Source: Verrucomicrobiia bacterium (GTDB taxonomy: Bacteria > Verrucomicrobiota > Verrucomicrobiia > JABWAM01). From it: a stretch of DNA of 63,608 nucleotides. Below are positions 36,992-46,381 of the stretch, piece by piece. The stretch lies in the NCBI GenBank assembly GCA_028687435.1, contig JAQUAF010000027.1:1-63608 (forward strand), written 5' to 3'. Every line of letters starts with the position of its first letter. Within the stretch, counting starts at the first letter, position 1. The notes beneath the pieces are model-generated. The model made no database searches. It was given only the letters and a program-made list of their open reading frames with translations, and was not told where the DNA came from. The position numbers were made by a program, and so were the translations under genes.

Positions 36992-39727
36992 CTAAACACC
37001 CTGACTCTTCCGTTTCCCAATCTCCTTTACCGCAGCGGCATCTCGGGCGGACAGATCCGGATACCCGGAGTCGGAACCCACCGTCACATCCCACCGCCAA
37101 CTGCGGGCGCACTTTTTGCCGAGGGGCTGCGTCACGATGGCGCGATCCGTGTCTCCCGCCTTGAGTTCCACCTGCGAGACGATGAACATTTCCGCCAGAC
37201 ATTCCTCCCTGCCCTTGAAAGCCGCCAACTCCTTTGAATCCTTGAGTTCCAGACAAACCCGGGCATCCACGGATTTGCCAATCTGTTTTGACTGACGGGC
37301 TTTTTCCAACTCCGCCGCAACCATGGTTCGCAGCTGCAGCCATCGTTCGAAGCGGGTTTCCAGATCAGAGTCAACCAAACGATCATCCGGTTCCGGCATG
37401 AGTTGCAAATGAACGCTCTCATCCGGCGCCACGCCGGGCAGGCAATTCCATGCTTCCTCGGCTGTGAAACACAGGATTGGCGCCGAAAGCCGGGCCAGCG
37501 CGCCAGCCACGGCACGCATCACGGTTTGCGTGGCCCGGCGCCGGAGCGAATCCGGCGCGTCGCAGTAAAGCCGGTCCTTGGTGATATCGACATAAAGCGC
37601 CGATACCTCCACCGCGCAAAAACTGTTCAACGCATGGTAAACCCGGTGAAACTCGTATTCCTCGTATCCCTTGCGAATCTCGCGGATCAATCCCTGCAGT
37701 TTGCCAAGCATCCAACGATCCAGCTCCACTTCCGCCCGATCCTTGCAGGCGTTCAGGTCCACGGCATGCCGTTTGGGATCGAAATCCGCCAGATTGCCAA
37801 GCAGAATGCGCAGGGTGTTGCGCACCGACCGGTACGTTTCGCCAATGCGTGTGAAAATCTCCTCCGACAACGGCACATCGTTTTGGTAATTTTCGCTCGA
37901 AACCCACAACCGCACCACATCCGCGCCATATTTGTTCACAAAGGATTCGGAATCCTTTGGTTTTTCGTAGGTCGAGGACTTGCTGATTTTGCGTCCGTCC
38001 AAATCCACCAGGAACCCGTTTGTGACAACCGTTTTATAGGGCGGTTTTCCGCCGTTTGCCGCAAGGCTGATCAACAGGGAGGATTGGAACCAGCCGCGAT
38101 GCTGGTCGCTGCCCTCCAGATAAAGATCCGCGGGGAACCGCTGTTCCGGATGGCGCTGCAACACGGCGCGGCTTGACGATCCGGAATCGATCCACACATC
38201 AAGCGTATCGTTGCGCTTGGTCACCCCGGCGGGCAACCCCAGCATTCCGGCCAGTTCCGCCGCGCTCTTTTCAAACCAGATGTTGGTGCCATGCTTTTCC
38301 ACCAAATCAGCCACCTTCAGGATGATCTCCGCTTTTAAAATCGGTTCGCCCTTTTCCGCATAAAAGATCGGCAGCGGCACGCCCCATGAGCGCTGGCGCG
38401 AGATGCACCAGTCGGAACGCGATTCCACCGTGCCGCGAATCCGGTTGCGTCCCCACTCCGGCACCCACTTCACCTGGTCGATGGCCGCCAGCGCCTGCGC
38501 CTTCAACTCCTCAACCTTGATGAACCATTGCTCAACCGCGCGAAAGATGACCGGCGTTTTGGATCGCCAGCAATGAGGATAGCTGTGGCGGATGGTTTCC
38601 GTCCGCACCAGTTTGCCCGTCTTTTGCAAAAGGGCCAGCACATCCTGGTTGGCGTCGAACACATATTTGCCCACCCATTCCGGCACCTCGCACTCGGCGG
38701 TAAACCGGCCCTGGTCATCCACGGGGGAAAGCAATCCCAGGTGTTTCGCCGTGTGATAATCCTCCTGCCCGTGCCCGGGCGCGGTGTGAACGCATCCCGT
38801 GCCGGTGTCGGCAGCCACATAGTCCGCAGTCAACACCGGAACCTCGCGCGGGAGGAACGGATGCTTCAACTTGAACTTGAGCAGTTCGGCCACAGGCACA
38901 TTTCCATCCGGCAGGGGTTGCACCCCCAGATTCGCATAGGACTCGGCGGGAAGTTCCTCGCAAAGAATGACCGTCTCATCCCCCAATTTATACCTGGCGT
39001 ATCGCAAACGGGGATGAATGGCCACCGCCAGATTGGCCGGCAGGGTCCATGGCGTGGTGGTCCAGATCATGACCGATGTGCCCGGCATGCCCGCCACATC
39101 GAATTTCACGTAAATGGAGGGGGATTCCTTGTCCACATATTCGACCTCGGCCTCCGCCAGGGCCGTCTGGGCGCCGGAACTCCAATACACCGGCTTCTTG
39201 CTGCGATAAACCAACCCCTTGTCCACAATCGCGGCAAAAACCCGGAGCACATCCGCCTCATACGCGTGGTCCAGCGTCAGATACGGATGCTCCCAGTCGC
39301 CCAGCACCCCCAGCCGCTTGAACTGGCGGCGCTGGATTTCGATGTACTTGCGCGCGAACTCCTCGGATTTCTGCCTCACCTGCACGGGCGTCAGGTTCCC
39401 CTGACTCTTCACCACCTTGAATTCGATCGGCAACCCATGGCAATCCCATCCCGGAATATAAGGCGCCCGAAACCCCATCATGGACTTGGATTTGACAATG
39501 ATGTCCTTCAGAATCTTGTTCAGGGCGGTCCCCATATGAACATCGCCATTGGCAAAAGGGGGCCCGTCATGGAGAATAAAAACCGGCGCATCCCGGCGTT
39601 TCTCCTGGATTTTGAAATAAAGTTTTTCCTGGTCCCATCTTTCGAGAAAAGCCGGCTCCCGTTTCACGAGATCCGCCTTCATGGGAAAGCTGGTCTTGGG
39701 CAAATTGAGTGTGTCCTTGTAGTTCAT
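36992..39727 (-). CDS. ileS: isoleucyl-tRNA synthetase
   Basis: A 911-residue class I synthetase. It begins MNYKDTLNLPKTSFPM; the HIGH-type motif is FANGDVHMGTALNKIL, the KMSKS-type motif is GRKISKSSTYEKP, and PGWDCHGLPIE and WTTTPWTLPANLA mark the Rossmann and editing domains. The C-terminal zinc site is degenerate: the usual KCxRCW...CPRC pattern reads GKKCARSWRW and YPDLSARDAAAV, leaving one Cys. Start taken at the second Met (39727). Confidence 0.95.
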   Translation of the reverse strand: MNYKDTLNLPKTSFPMKADLVKREPAFLERWDQEKLYFKIQEKRRDAPVFILHDGPPFANGDVHMGTALNKILKDIIVKSKSMMGFRAPYIPGWDCHGLPIEFKVVKSQGNLTPVQVRQKSEEFARKYIEIQRRQFKRLGVLGDWEHPYLTLDHAYEADVLRVFAAIVDKGLVYRSKKPVYWSSGAQTALAEAEVEYVDKESPSIYVKFDVAGMPGTSVMIWTTTPWTLPANLAVAIHPRLRYARYKLGDETVILCEELPAESYANLGVQPLPDGNVPVAELLKFKLKHPFLPREVPVLTADYVAADTGTGCVHTAPGHGQEDYHTAKHLGLLSPVDDQGRFTAECEVPEWVGKYVFDANQDVLALLQKTGKLVRTETIRHSYPHCWRSKTPVIFRAVEQWFIKVEELKAQALAAIDQVKWVPEWGRNRIRGTVESRSDWCISRQRSWGVPLPIFYAEKGEPILKAEIILKVADLVEKHGTNIWFEKSAAELAGMLGLPAGVTKRNDTLDVWIDSGSSSRAVLQRHPEQRFPADLYLEGSDQHRGWFQSSLLISLAANGGKPPYKTVVTNGFLVDLDGRKISKSSTYEKPKDSESFVNKYGADVVRLWVSSENYQNDVPLSEEIFTRIGETYRSVRNTLRILLGNLADFDPKRHAVDLNACKDRAEVELDRWMLGKLQGLIREIRKGYEEYEFHRVYHALNSFCAVEVSALYVDITKDRLYCDAPDSLRRRATQTVMRAVAGALARLSAPILCFTAEEAWNCLPGVAPDESVHLQLMPEPDDRLVDSDLETRFERWLQLRTMVAAELEKARQSKQIGKSVDARVCLELKDSKELAAFKGREECLAEMFIVSQVELKAGDTDRAIVTQPLGKKCARSWRWDVTVGSDSGYPDLSARDAAAVKEIGKRKSQGV

Positions 39728-39928
39728 GGTCATGATCCGCTGTTGGCGGAAAACCGGCAGACTAGCCCCTCATCACAATCGCGTCAATGCCCCAGCACGC
39801 GCCATGACCTCAAACTTAACAGTTCAAAAGAATCCAGGCAAAACGATCTTGCTTTCCCTCCACACAGCCGGTATCGCTTTAAAACCCTAAAAATAGGCGT
39901 GGTCGCCATTCTCAAATGGAGGGTCATC

Positions 39929-40738
39929 ATGAAAATAATTTCCAAAATTTTTGTTTGTTGGAATAAACCATGTGTGACTTTCCTCAATCAGGCGGCTGCG
40001 GTCACAATGCTGTCCGGGATCACAATCCTTCCCTGCCAGATTCGCGCGGAAACAAATTCGGCCGGTGAAAAGCCGGCGTCGATCTCATCCCAGGCAAAGG
40101 CTCAGTTCCAAGGTCAAGCCCAGAACCTGGTGGCAGTCGAAGTGCACATGTTCAAAATGCCAATCGAAACCATTGAAGGCCTGTTTAAACCCGGCATCCC
40201 TGCGATCGGGACGCAGGTCAACGCGGAAACTTTCGATCGCATCAGGGAAATGGGAAAGACAAAAAAAGCGGAACTGGTTGGCTGGATCAACAGTGTGACC
40301 GAAAACAACATGGAAACCATTTGCAAAGATTCCATTCAATGTCCGATTCCCAGCTTCAGCTTCAATTCTCAAACCTCATCCTTCACCATGACTGGTTTTG
40401 AATACAAGGATTTGGGAATGATTCTTAAGTATAAGCCCGCCATTGCCGATGATCGTCGCACAATCCGGATGAACGTGGAGTTGTTTTATTCGGGCACACC
40501 AGAACCGGAGTCGGAATTGAATGCATTGAAAATTGACCACACAAAACCGCAAGAAGTGCCAGCCTTTCAAGTCAAAGCCATCAACACAAGCATTTCGTTA
40601 TTGGATAATAAAACCATCGTTCTCACCCTGTTTGATCCATTGAGAACAAAAAAGACCGGAGCCGGCGGGATGCAACAGAAAATCCTCGTGCTTTTGACTG
40701 TGCGCGCGTTCACACCCTCCGGCCACCCGTTGAATTAA
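39929..40738 (+). CDS. secreted hypothetical protein
   Basis: A 269-residue protein preceded by GGAGGG. An N-terminal export signal (NQAAAVTMLSGITILPCQIRAE) precedes a beta-rich domain: VAVEVHMFKMPIETIEGLF, SFNSQTSSFTMTGFEYKDLGMILKYKPAI, ISLLDNKTIVLTLFDP. The order resembles the N-terminal/secretin-like beta domains of type II/IV secretin-related proteins, but I cannot assign it. The frame is open far upstream antisense to ileS, which is a shadow. Confidence 0.65.
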   Translation: MKIISKIFVCWNKPCVTFLNQAAAVTMLSGITILPCQIRAETNSAGEKPASISSQAKAQFQGQAQNLVAVEVHMFKMPIETIEGLFKPGIPAIGTQVNAETFDRIREMGKTKKAELVGWINSVTENNMETICKDSIQCPIPSFSFNSQTSSFTMTGFEYKDLGMILKYKPAIADDRRTIRMNVELFYSGTPEPESELNALKIDHTKPQEVPAFQVKAINTSISLLDNKTIVLTLFDPLRTKKTGAGGMQQKILVLLTVRAFTPSGHPLN

Positions 40739-40775
40739 CCCTTCCCCCCGGCAATCTGGCTGCCCGCGGTCAGTC

Positions 40776-43700
40776 TCAATTCTTCATCTCCCCCAGTGAC
40801 CGGAAATAGGGGCCGATCATGGATTCGTAATTTTTGGGGATGCGATCCTGGAGGCCGTTGAGAATTTCGCTCTTGTAGTTTTCGGGGAGGTAATTTTTCT
40901 CGCGGTTGGACACGCGCTCGGCGCGAACGCTGGAACGGGCGGAACCCAGGGCGTCCAGCGTCTGCTGAAAACTGCGGCGGATGGCCAGTCCGTCGCCGAC
41001 GCTGGCGGATTGCTCCAGTCGTTTCATGGAGGCAACCGCCGCCTCGATGTCGCCGGAGGGAATCCGCTGTTTCCGCAAACGCAGGGCCAGGGTCTCGGCT
41101 TCCTGCCGCAGCTTGGCCTGCTGCGCGGCCAGGCGCACCATCTGCTGTTGCAGGGAGGGAGGCGTCGGCCCGCGCAATCCTTCCTCGCCCACTCCCGCCA
41201 TCTTTCCGCCACCCGTGGCGCCGCCGCCCTGATCCTTGGATTGATCCTTCACGCTGCCCTGCTCAAAAGGGCTGGGCGTCAGGCGCGTGGGCGTCTCGCG
41301 CCCCCCTTTGCCCACCATGGTGTCGCCGACCATCTGGCCGTGGCTGCGCCCGGTGCGTCCCTCGCCGGAACGTCCCCCGATCTCCGATTGGTTGGGCAAC
41401 TGGTTGCCGGTGACGCCTCGCGCGCTCATGTTCGAAATGGGGCCGTCCACGGCATCCCAGCCAATCCCCTTGTCGGCGGAATCCATCCAGGTGCTGGTGA
41501 CATCCTCCACGTCCTCGGTCATATTCTCCTCCTTGTCGAGCAACTCGCCCACGATATCCTCAAGTTCCCCGGCCATGTCCGCCAGCGGCACGTCCGAAGG
41601 CGCCGCCGGTTCCTCCATGACCCACTTGATCTTGTCGGGCGTGTTGGGCAGCCAGCGTTCAATGTTGTGGATCATTTCCTTGGCCAATTCCAAACCGGAC
41701 TGCTCGCGCGGCACGGCAAGCGTGATGTTCTTCTTGTAAAGCGCGTCGGCGGCCATCTGGATTTCCTGATAAACACAGTTCAATTCCTGAATCACCTTGC
41801 CGTCGGCGAAATCCTGCAACGGAAGCTTGCTGAAATCGGTGAGGGCTTCTTGAAAAATCGCCGCGTGTTTGCTTTCCAAACGCGCCATCTCGGTGAGCAA
41901 TTGATCCTCGCGCGAAGTCAAATCCTCTGGTCCATGTTCGAGAATGGATTTGGAGATTTGAACGACCTGTTTCTGATCCTGGGTGAAATCCTTGAGCAGG
42001 TCTTCCAGTTTCTCCAGGGCTTCGCGGGGCGAAACGACAGGATTGTTTTTCTTTCCCGCCTCCTGCTTTTCCTTCAACGCCGCCTGCCGGTCTTCCGCAA
42101 TGTGTCCCAGGAGGGAAATGAGATCATTGAGGATGTAAGCCTGCCGTTCCTCCAACCGCGACAGATCATGGTCGAGCCGTTTTTCGTCATCCGGATTGAA
42201 CCTGGCAATCTGTTCCAAGGCGGCGGGCATCTCTCCGGCCACAATGGCTTTGAGCGTGGGTTCGTATTTTTTTGCGACAGGCTGCCGCCCGCAGGCGCCA
42301 AGCGCCGCATCGCCATCCTTCTTCGCAGCCCCCTGGCGTTCCGTGAGGGCCTTCTGATGTTTGCGCGTGGATTTGGATTTGACGGCGTCGGCAAGATAGA
42401 GGTGAAAATTTTCCGTCTGACTGTTGGCCTTGGCCTGCGAGGCAATGGTTTTTTTCAGGAGATTGAAGAGTTCCTCCAGGGGATCTCCGGGAGGAAGGGA
42501 CAAATCCTGCAGGGATCGAACCCGCAGGATGAGCGGCTTGGATACACCCTGTTGAACCGGGGAATGAAAATCCCTGGCCACCGCTTCCAAAATATATGCG
42601 GCGCCCGGCTGGAAAATGGCGGGATCAACCTCGAACGGCCAGCGTTCCCTCACCGGCCTGGGATTGCCAGGAGGCCCCATATAACTCCAGCTTTTGATTT
42701 CCTTCGCGGATTGCGGATCGTCCGACCGGGTGCATTTCACCGCCAGGGACGCCAGGCCAAAATCATCGCCGGCCTGAATCTCGATCTCCAATTTCTCACC
42801 GGGATTGACAAACCGGTTGCGGTCATCGGCCACAAAATCAACCTCCGGGGGAACATCGGGTTTCACCGTAATCTCCCCCTGGGCGACAACAGCGGGACGT
42901 TGCAACGCCGGATCGGAAACCAGCAATTCGTAGGGTTGATTTTGCGAAACCGGAAACTCGATATGCCAGCGCGGCCCAACCCGCTCAAAAAAACGTTCCC
43001 GTCCGCCCGCTTTCAGAATCAGGGAACGCACGGGCTCGCTGAGTTTGACATCGGTCTTGACCATGGATCCCACCAGGACGGTCAAGGGCGCGGGCGGTCC
43101 GGGTTGCACGGATTCCTTGAGTCCGGTGTAAGCGGGCGGCGCAATACGCACGCTGGTTTCCAGAATGCGCGGCAAACGCCGGACCTTCACCGCAACACAT
43201 GGGGAACAGGTTTCACCAGCCCAAACGCGAAAAACAAGCGGACGGCGGATTTGATTGAAGACAAACCGGTGTTGGCGTCCGGATTTGGGAACCAACAGCA
43301 TGGGCGCTTTCTCGCCTGCGGACAGGGAGGAGGGAAGACTGGCGGCGCCTTCGCGCCAGACGATCACAGGCGTAAGCGCCGGCGGCGCCAGCCGATCATC
43401 GGAGGAACGAATGTTGACCGTCACCTCCAATTTGTCGCCTTCGGTGACGGTGACCCCGTCGGCGGGGGAAATCTCCAAAATAAGATTGCTTGCGGGCGGC
43501 ACGTCGCCCAACGGCAGGGCAAATCGCACCCAGGCATTGGCGGCATGCCGCGGCGCAAAAAGAAAATACAACGTCCAGGCAACCAGCAAAAGACCGAATG
43601 CCACGCTGAAACGCGTCACCCGCCTTTGTTCCCAAAAGGGCGGGATTTTCTCCTTGTCCAGGGTTTCACGGGAATGACTGATGGCGCGATCGGCAAACCG

Positions 43701-44057
43701 GCGTTCCTCCTCGCATAAATCGGCCTTTTCGAACAAAAACGAGTTGATGATCAGATTGTCCCGCCGTCCCAACCGTTGCTCCATCAGCAGGGCTGCCTGC
43801 TCGGGACGCAAGGTTTTCATCAGCGGCAATATGACCCGCCGCACCAGCCCCAGTCCCAGAAAAAAAACCAATGCCGAGGATAATGGAAATCGAAGCGCGG
43901 ACGGCAGGCCGAGAAGATTGTCCATCAAAAACAAAACCAAGGCGATCCCCAAAGCCGGCGCCACGCACCCCAGCGAACCAAGAACCGCCTGCGACCATCG
44001 CATGGAGCGGATGGCCCGCCGCAAAGTGGCATCAATGTTGGATGGATGGGGGTTCAC
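40776..44057 (-). CDS. large membrane and coiled-coil protein (DUF4175-like)
   Basis: A 1093-residue protein. Two to three N-terminal membrane segments (LGCVAPALGIALVLFLMDNLL, LSSALVFFLGLGLVRRVILP, VAFGLLLVAWTLYFLF) are followed by Ig-like beta domains (ILEISPADGVTVTEGDKLEVTV; DVPPEVDFVADDRNRFVNPG) and a long charged helical region with low-complexity G/S/T stretches. The order resembles DUF4175-type proteins often found near MoxR/DUF58 genes in PVC bacteria. Probably envelope-anchored; function unknown. Confidence 0.6.
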   Translation of the reverse strand: MNPHPSNIDATLRRAIRSMRWSQAVLGSLGCVAPALGIALVLFLMDNLLGLPSALRFPLSSALVFFLGLGLVRRVILPLMKTLRPEQAALLMEQRLGRRDNLIINSFLFEKADLCEEERRFADRAISHSRETLDKEKIPPFWEQRRVTRFSVAFGLLLVAWTLYFLFAPRHAANAWVRFALPLGDVPPASNLILEISPADGVTVTEGDKLEVTVNIRSSDDRLAPPALTPVIVWREGAASLPSSLSAGEKAPMLLVPKSGRQHRFVFNQIRRPLVFRVWAGETCSPCVAVKVRRLPRILETSVRIAPPAYTGLKESVQPGPPAPLTVLVGSMVKTDVKLSEPVRSLILKAGGRERFFERVGPRWHIEFPVSQNQPYELLVSDPALQRPAVVAQGEITVKPDVPPEVDFVADDRNRFVNPGEKLEIEIQAGDDFGLASLAVKCTRSDDPQSAKEIKSWSYMGPPGNPRPVRERWPFEVDPAIFQPGAAYILEAVARDFHSPVQQGVSKPLILRVRSLQDLSLPPGDPLEELFNLLKKTIASQAKANSQTENFHLYLADAVKSKSTRKHQKALTERQGAAKKDGDAALGACGRQPVAKKYEPTLKAIVAGEMPAALEQIARFNPDDEKRLDHDLSRLEERQAYILNDLISLLGHIAEDRQAALKEKQEAGKKNNPVVSPREALEKLEDLLKDFTQDQKQVVQISKSILEHGPEDLTSREDQLLTEMARLESKHAAIFQEALTDFSKLPLQDFADGKVIQELNCVYQEIQMAADALYKKNITLAVPREQSGLELAKEMIHNIERWLPNTPDKIKWVMEEPAAPSDVPLADMAGELEDIVGELLDKEENMTEDVEDVTSTWMDSADKGIGWDAVDGPISNMSARGVTGNQLPNQSEIGGRSGEGRTGRSHGQMVGDTMVGKGGRETPTRLTPSPFEQGSVKDQSKDQGGGATGGGKMAGVGEEGLRGPTPPSLQQQMVRLAAQQAKLRQEAETLALRLRKQRIPSGDIEAAVASMKRLEQSASVGDGLAIRRSFQQTLDALGSARSSVRAERVSNREKNYLPENYKSEILNGLQDRIPKNYESMIGPYFRSLGEMKN

Positions 44058-44263
44058 TTGATCAGGTATTCAGGCTGCTCACCCGGCAAAACCTTGGAAT
44101 AGCCGGGAAGACAGGAATTTTTGAAGTAACAACCTGTTGGAAGGATACCGCACAGCATAAAGAAGATCAAACGGTCATTCCTGCGGTTGCCGCTCGTCCT
44201 CCAAGCCGGAATCATCCCCGGTTGCGTTTTTCCCGTTCGGAAGTATATTCTATGGAGACACTT

Positions 44264-44917
44264 ATGATTGGCGCCTTATCAACATCCTTGAGAGGAGCGG
44301 CCAGCGCGCAGGCAATGGTTGACCATGCGGCCAACAATCTGGCCAACCTCAACACAACCGGTTACAAAAAGACACGGGTCCTGCTGCAGGAAGGCTCCAC
44401 CAACAACGGGCAAACCGGTTCCGGCAGCGAAGTGGCGGCAACTCCCAGAAATTTTTCCAATGGTTCCCTGCTTTCCACCGGCGGCTCCATGGACTATGCC
44501 ATCAACGGGGAAGGTTTTTTTCAGGTAACCATGGAGGATGGCAGCACGGCTTATACCCGGGATGGATCTTTCCATAAAAACGCGTCGGGGCAACTGGTCA
44601 CAGGCCAGGGCTTGGTGGTGCAAGGGCTTGACAGTTCAGGCAAACCCGCCCAATTGGCGCGTTTTGCCAACCCGGAGGGGCTGAACGACATCGGTCAAAA
44701 CCTGTTTCTCCCCACAGACGCCTCCGGCGCGGCGGAAGCCGGAACAGCCGGACAAAATGGATTCGGAACTGTGGCGCAGGGATATCTTGAAGGATCAAAT
44801 TCCGACGAAGCTGAAAGCGTTGTCGATATGATCATCGGCCAGCGGTTGTACGAGGCCAATCTGACCGCTCTCAAGACCGCAAGCGAAATGGCGAAAGAAA
44901 TCAATCGTCTGGCGTAG
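44264..44917 (+). CDS. FlgG/FlgF-like flagellar rod/hook family protein, orphan
   Basis: A 217-residue protein. The N-terminus MIGALSTSLRGAASAQAMVDHAANNLANLNTTGYKK is the ANNLAN-type flagellar rod signature; GGSMDYAINGEGFFQVTMEDGSTAYTRDGSF is the FlgG core; the C-terminus VVDMIIGQRLYEANLTALKTASEMAK is the matching helix. Shorter than FlgG (about 260) and no other flagellar genes are present. GGAG lies 7 nt before ATG 44264; an ATG at 44252 is also in frame. Confidence 0.8.
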   Translation: MIGALSTSLRGAASAQAMVDHAANNLANLNTTGYKKTRVLLQEGSTNNGQTGSGSEVAATPRNFSNGSLLSTGGSMDYAINGEGFFQVTMEDGSTAYTRDGSFHKNASGQLVTGQGLVVQGLDSSGKPAQLARFANPEGLNDIGQNLFLPTDASGAAEAGTAGQNGFGTVAQGYLEGSNSDEAESVVDMIIGQRLYEANLTALKTASEMAKEINRLA

Positions 44918-45091
44918 GATAACACGCCGGGGTCCTTGTCAAAATAATGGAGGGCGGACTTCCAGGCCGCATTTCTTAGGGGTCGGAACAAATCCTGACC
45001 GTATTGGGGGAACCTCTCGATTTTTGAAAAGGAATCCTTATATTCATACCGCATCCATCTCCGGCAAACCATTGCCGGCTGCATATTTTCC

Positions 45092-46099
45092 ATGCAAAAA
45101 AAAACTGAATCCAAACCAGCCCCGCTTTCGGTTGGAAGACAGATTCTTCGTTCTGCGGCCAACGTCACGGAAGGCTTTGCCATGCTGGCCGGAATTGGGA
45201 CCTTGCTGGCTTTTGGCGCGCGGGAGTCGGTCTGGCTGGACAATCTCTGTCACTTCCGCGCCCAGTACGCCCTGGCGCTGGCGGCGGGCTGCCTGATCTG
45301 GCTGTCCCGGCAAAAGCGAATCCATCTGTTTCTCGGGGCGGCCATCCTTCTCTGGAACCTCATCCTTCTTTTTCCCTACCTCTGGCCGTCCGGCAGGACA
45401 GCCCATCCCGGCCAGCCAACGCTGACTGTGCTCCTGTTCAATGTCCGCACTGAAAATCCCGCTCCGGAAAAGGTGGTTGCATTTCTGAGGGAAACTCCGT
45501 CCGATGTGGTGGTTCTGGAGGAAATCAACGAAGAGTGGGTGAAAATCCTCGACCCTTGGGCCAAGCAAATGGCCGGGCGCATGGAATATCCCCAGGACGA
45601 CAATTTCGGCATGGGACTTTACAGCCGCCAACGCTTTGCCGCCACCAAATGGGAGGTTGCCAGCGACCCGAAAACCACGCCATCCCTCTCGGCATGCATT
45701 CTTTTTGACGGCAAACCGGTCAATCTCCTGGCCATCCATCCCCTGCCGCCGGGACGCGATGAAACGTGGAATCTCCGGAATCATCAACTGGGCCTGGCCG
45801 CCCGCTGGTGCGCAAAGCAGGAGGACAATGCCATTGTCATGGGCGATCTCAACCTGACGCCCTGGTCACCCTTTTTCCGCGACTTTTGCCGTCAGGCCCG
45901 GCTTGACGATCCCCGCCGAGGCCGGGGCATTTTTCCCACATGGCCTTCCCTCACCCCCCTTCTTCTCATTCCCCTCGACATGATCCTGGTACAACACAAG
46001 CTGCAAGTCACCGGCATCCGCCGCGGCCCCTCCCTCCATTCCGACCATTATCCCCTCATCGTCCAAATCCAGTGGAATGATTGTTCCTCTCAAAAATAA
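45092..46099 (+). CDS. endonuclease/exonuclease/phosphatase-family membrane protein
   Basis: A 335-residue protein with an N-terminal block of about three membrane segments (FAMLAGIGTLLAFGA, YALALAAGCLIWL, LFLGAAILLWNLILLFPYL) and an EEP catalytic domain: LLFNVRTENP, VVVLEEINEEW (catalytic Glu), AIVMGDLNLTPWS (D-x-N) and LHSDHYPLIVQ (catalytic Asp-His). The last residues WNDCSSQK are contributed by a MITE inserted at the 3' end; a duplicated fragment at 48077 keeps what looks like the original ending. Confidence 0.85.
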   Translation: MQKKTESKPAPLSVGRQILRSAANVTEGFAMLAGIGTLLAFGARESVWLDNLCHFRAQYALALAAGCLIWLSRQKRIHLFLGAAILLWNLILLFPYLWPSGRTAHPGQPTLTVLLFNVRTENPAPEKVVAFLRETPSDVVVLEEINEEWVKILDPWAKQMAGRMEYPQDDNFGMGLYSRQRFAATKWEVASDPKTTPSLSACILFDGKPVNLLAIHPLPPGRDETWNLRNHQLGLAARWCAKQEDNAIVMGDLNLTPWSPFFRDFCRQARLDDPRRGRGIFPTWPSLTPLLLIPLDMILVQHKLQVTGIRRGPSLHSDHYPLIVQIQWNDCSSQK

Positions 46100-46232
46100 T
46101 GAATATGCGACGGAGCACTTGCAAGGCAGGGCAGCGTTGACTTCAGCAGGCCAAGCGGGGATTAGCCTGCCTCGCCGCCTTGCCCAAAACCTGCGGCACT
46201 CGCAGGGCATATCCATTATTTTTGCGAGGAGC
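46083..46232. mobile_element. about 150-bp MITE-like element at the 3' end of the EEP gene
   Basis: Terminal inverted repeats: left GTTCCTCTCAAAAATAATGA, right (complement) GCTCCTCGCAAAAATAATGG, about 26 bp with few mismatches. No ORF inside. The first bases supply the last codons and stop of the preceding gene. Confidence 0.75.
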
Positions 46233-46381
46233 AACAACCGTTTGCGCTGTCATAAATTGACTCGTTCATCTCCACCGAACGCACATCTTCACGCGTTGCT
46301 TGCCACGAAAGAAGTCGAGTGGCATGGGCGGGGAATATCCGTGACAGACTCCACGGGGAAAAAAATGCCTCCCAATATGCC

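Noticed and set aside
38528..39928. Long plus-strand frame antisense to ileS
   Set aside because: It is the shadow of the ileS coding frame; the real gene starts at 39929 with a ribosome site and signal peptide.
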